From Limnohabitans sp. (GTDB taxonomy: Bacteria; Pseudomonadota; Gammaproteobacteria; Burkholderiales; Burkholderiaceae_C), in contig VEQI01000050.1 of assembly GCA_018883305.1 (NCBI GenBank), positions 1-13,363 of the forward strand: 13,363 bases of DNA, in the 5' to 3' direction. Within the stretch, counting starts at the first letter, position 1. Each line of letters opens with the position of its first letter. The position numbers and the translations under genes were made by a program. A model generated the notes under the pieces. The model was not told where the DNA came from, made no database searches, and saw only the letters and a list, made by a program, of their open reading frames with translations. Shown here one piece after another: positions 12,367-13,363 of this stretch.

Positions 12367-13363
12367 TCAGTTGCGGCTCTGGTCGACCAACTTGTTCTTG
12401 GCGATCCAGGGCATCATGGCGCGCAGCTGGGCACCCACCACTTCGATGGAGCTCTCAGCGTTCAGACGACGGCGAGCGGTCATGCTGGGATAGCCGGTAC
12501 GGCCTTCCAGAATGAACATCTTGGCGTATTCGCCCGTCTGGATACGCTTGAGCGCGTTGCGCATGGCTTTGCGGGACTCTTCGTTGATCACCTCGGGACC
12601 GGTCACATACTCACCATACTCGGCGTTGTTAGAGATCGAGTAGTTCATGTTGGCGATACCGCCTTCATAGATCAGGTCCACGATCAGCTTCAACTCGTGC
12701 AGGCACTCGAAGTAGGCCATCTCGGGCGCGTAACCGGCTTCCACCAGGGTCTCGTAGCCCATCTTGATCAGCTCGACCGCGCCACCGCACAACACGGTCT
12801 GCTCGCCGAACAGATCGGTCTCGGTCTCTTCCTTGAAGTTGGTTTCAATGATGCCGGCCTTGCCGCCACCGTTGGCCATGGCATAGCTCAGGGCCAGTTC
12901 GCGGGCCTTGCCGCTCTTGTCCTGATGCACCGCCACCAGGTGGGGCACGCCGCCGCCCTGGGTGTAGGTGGAACGCACCGTGTGGCCAGGCGCCTTGGGC
13001 GCCACCATCCACACGTCCAGATCGGCACGGGGCACCACCTGGTTGTAGTGGATGTTGAAACCGTGGGCGAAAGCCAACGAAGCGCCCTTTTTGAGGTGGG
13101 ACTCGATGCCACGGTACACGTCGGCAATCTGCTCGTCAGGCAACAGGATCATGACCACGTCCGCGACTTTGACAGCCTCATTGACTTCCATCACGGTCAG
13201 GCCGGCCTTGCCGACTTTGTCCCAGGATGCGCCGCCTTTGCGCAGACCGACCACGACCTTCACGCCGCTGTCGTTGAGGTTCTGGGCGTGGGCATGGCCC
13301 TGGCTGCCGTAACCAATGATGGCCACGGTCTTGCCCTTGATCAGGCTCAGGTCACAGTCTTTG
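12367..13363 (-). CDS. ilvC: Ketol-acid reductoisomerase (NADP+), 5' end cut by window edge
   Basis: Second step of valine and isoleucine synthesis, which also supplies the 2-oxoisovalerate line used by LeuA. It isomerises and reduces acetolactate or acetohydroxybutyrate with NADPH and Mg2+. The visible 331 residues begin KDCDLSLIKGKTVAIIGYGSQGHA. About seven residues lie beyond the window, as the short class I enzyme is about 338 long. The Rossmann loop GYGSQGHAHAQNL is followed by VVVGLRKGGASW, where the phosphate of NADPH binds. The C-terminal knotted domain has ETDLFGEQTVLCGG (metal-binding Asp and Glu) and CLHELKLIVDLIYEGGI (further Glu). The GTG at 13326 is not the true start; the frame continues to the edge. 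ilvB/ilvH genes usually lie upstream in this group, outside this window. Confidence 0.96.
   Translation of the reverse strand, partial: KDCDLSLIKGKTVAIIGYGSQGHAHAQNLNDSGVKVVVGLRKGGASWDKVGKAGLTVMEVNEAVKVADVVMILLPDEQIADVYRGIESHLKKGASLAFAHGFNIHYNQVVPRADLDVWMVAPKAPGHTVRSTYTQGGGVPHLVAVHQDKSGKARELALSYAMANGGGKAGIIETNFKEETETDLFGEQTVLCGGAVELIKMGYETLVEAGYAPEMAYFECLHELKLIVDLIYEGGIANMNYSISNNAEYGEYVTGPEVINEESRKAMRNALKRIQTGEYAKMFILEGRTGYPSMTARRRLNAESSIEVVGAQLRAMMPWIAKNKLVDQSRN

Noticed and set aside
12353..12370. AT-rich palindrome CTGATTTT/AAAATCAG at the end of ilvC as a terminator
   Set aside because: The stem is almost wholly A-T with a 2-4 nt loop, overlaps the stop codon and is not followed by a T-tract in the ilvC direction.

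Overview
The window is GC-rich, tightly packed chromosomal DNA. Gene content and protein sequences point to a betaproteobacterium of the order Burkholderiales, probably Comamonadaceae. The evidence is the ilvC-psd-pssA-leuA order, the adjacent aat-bpt pair, the ECHDC3-like enoyl-CoA hydratase and a TRAP transporter with a Tat-type binding protein. There are no rRNAs, tRNAs, insertion sequences or CRISPR arrays. Both window edges cut genes: dctM loses its C-terminus at the left, and ilvC loses about seven N-terminal residues at the right.

Left block (1-5503, minus strand). Six genes lie head to tail, read from right to left: a crotonase-family protein, an acyltransferase-3 membrane protein (ATGA overlap), an unusual protein resembling the Bacillus transglutaminase Tgl, and a complete-looking TRAP transporter set (dctP, dctQ, dctM, with an ATGA overlap between the last two). 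The spacing suggests one transcription unit, although a 65-bp gap precedes the Tgl-like gene. The substrate and overall purpose of this cluster cannot be read from the sequence.

Middle block (5547-7868, plus strand). This holds aat, bpt and an iclR-type regulator, with gaps of 1 and 8 bp. Aat and Bpt are the two aminoacyl-tRNA-protein transferases that add leucine (or phenylalanine) to protein N-termini and so mark them for ClpS/ClpAP. Aat and the left block diverge from a 43-bp gap with an AT-rich palindrome that could supply a -10 box to both sides. The iclR gene ends tail to tail, 2 bp from pbpG.

Right block (7871-13363, minus strand). Read from the right: ilvC, psd, pssA, a leucine-rich leader peptide with an attenuator, leuA, a strong intrinsic terminator, then pbpG (PBP7-type D-Ala-D-Ala endopeptidase). 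Branched-chain amino acid synthesis (ilvC, leuA) encloses the two steps that make phosphatidylethanolamine (pssA, psd). The clearest regulatory discovery is the unlisted 17-residue peptide MNSLLALLLLRSHGRVR at 10660-10713. It has six Leu codons, three of them the rare CTA, and is followed by a terminator hairpin and a competing pairing. This is a classical leucine attenuator placed between pssA and leuA. The Tgl-like gene in the TRAP cluster is the most unusual protein-coding observation.
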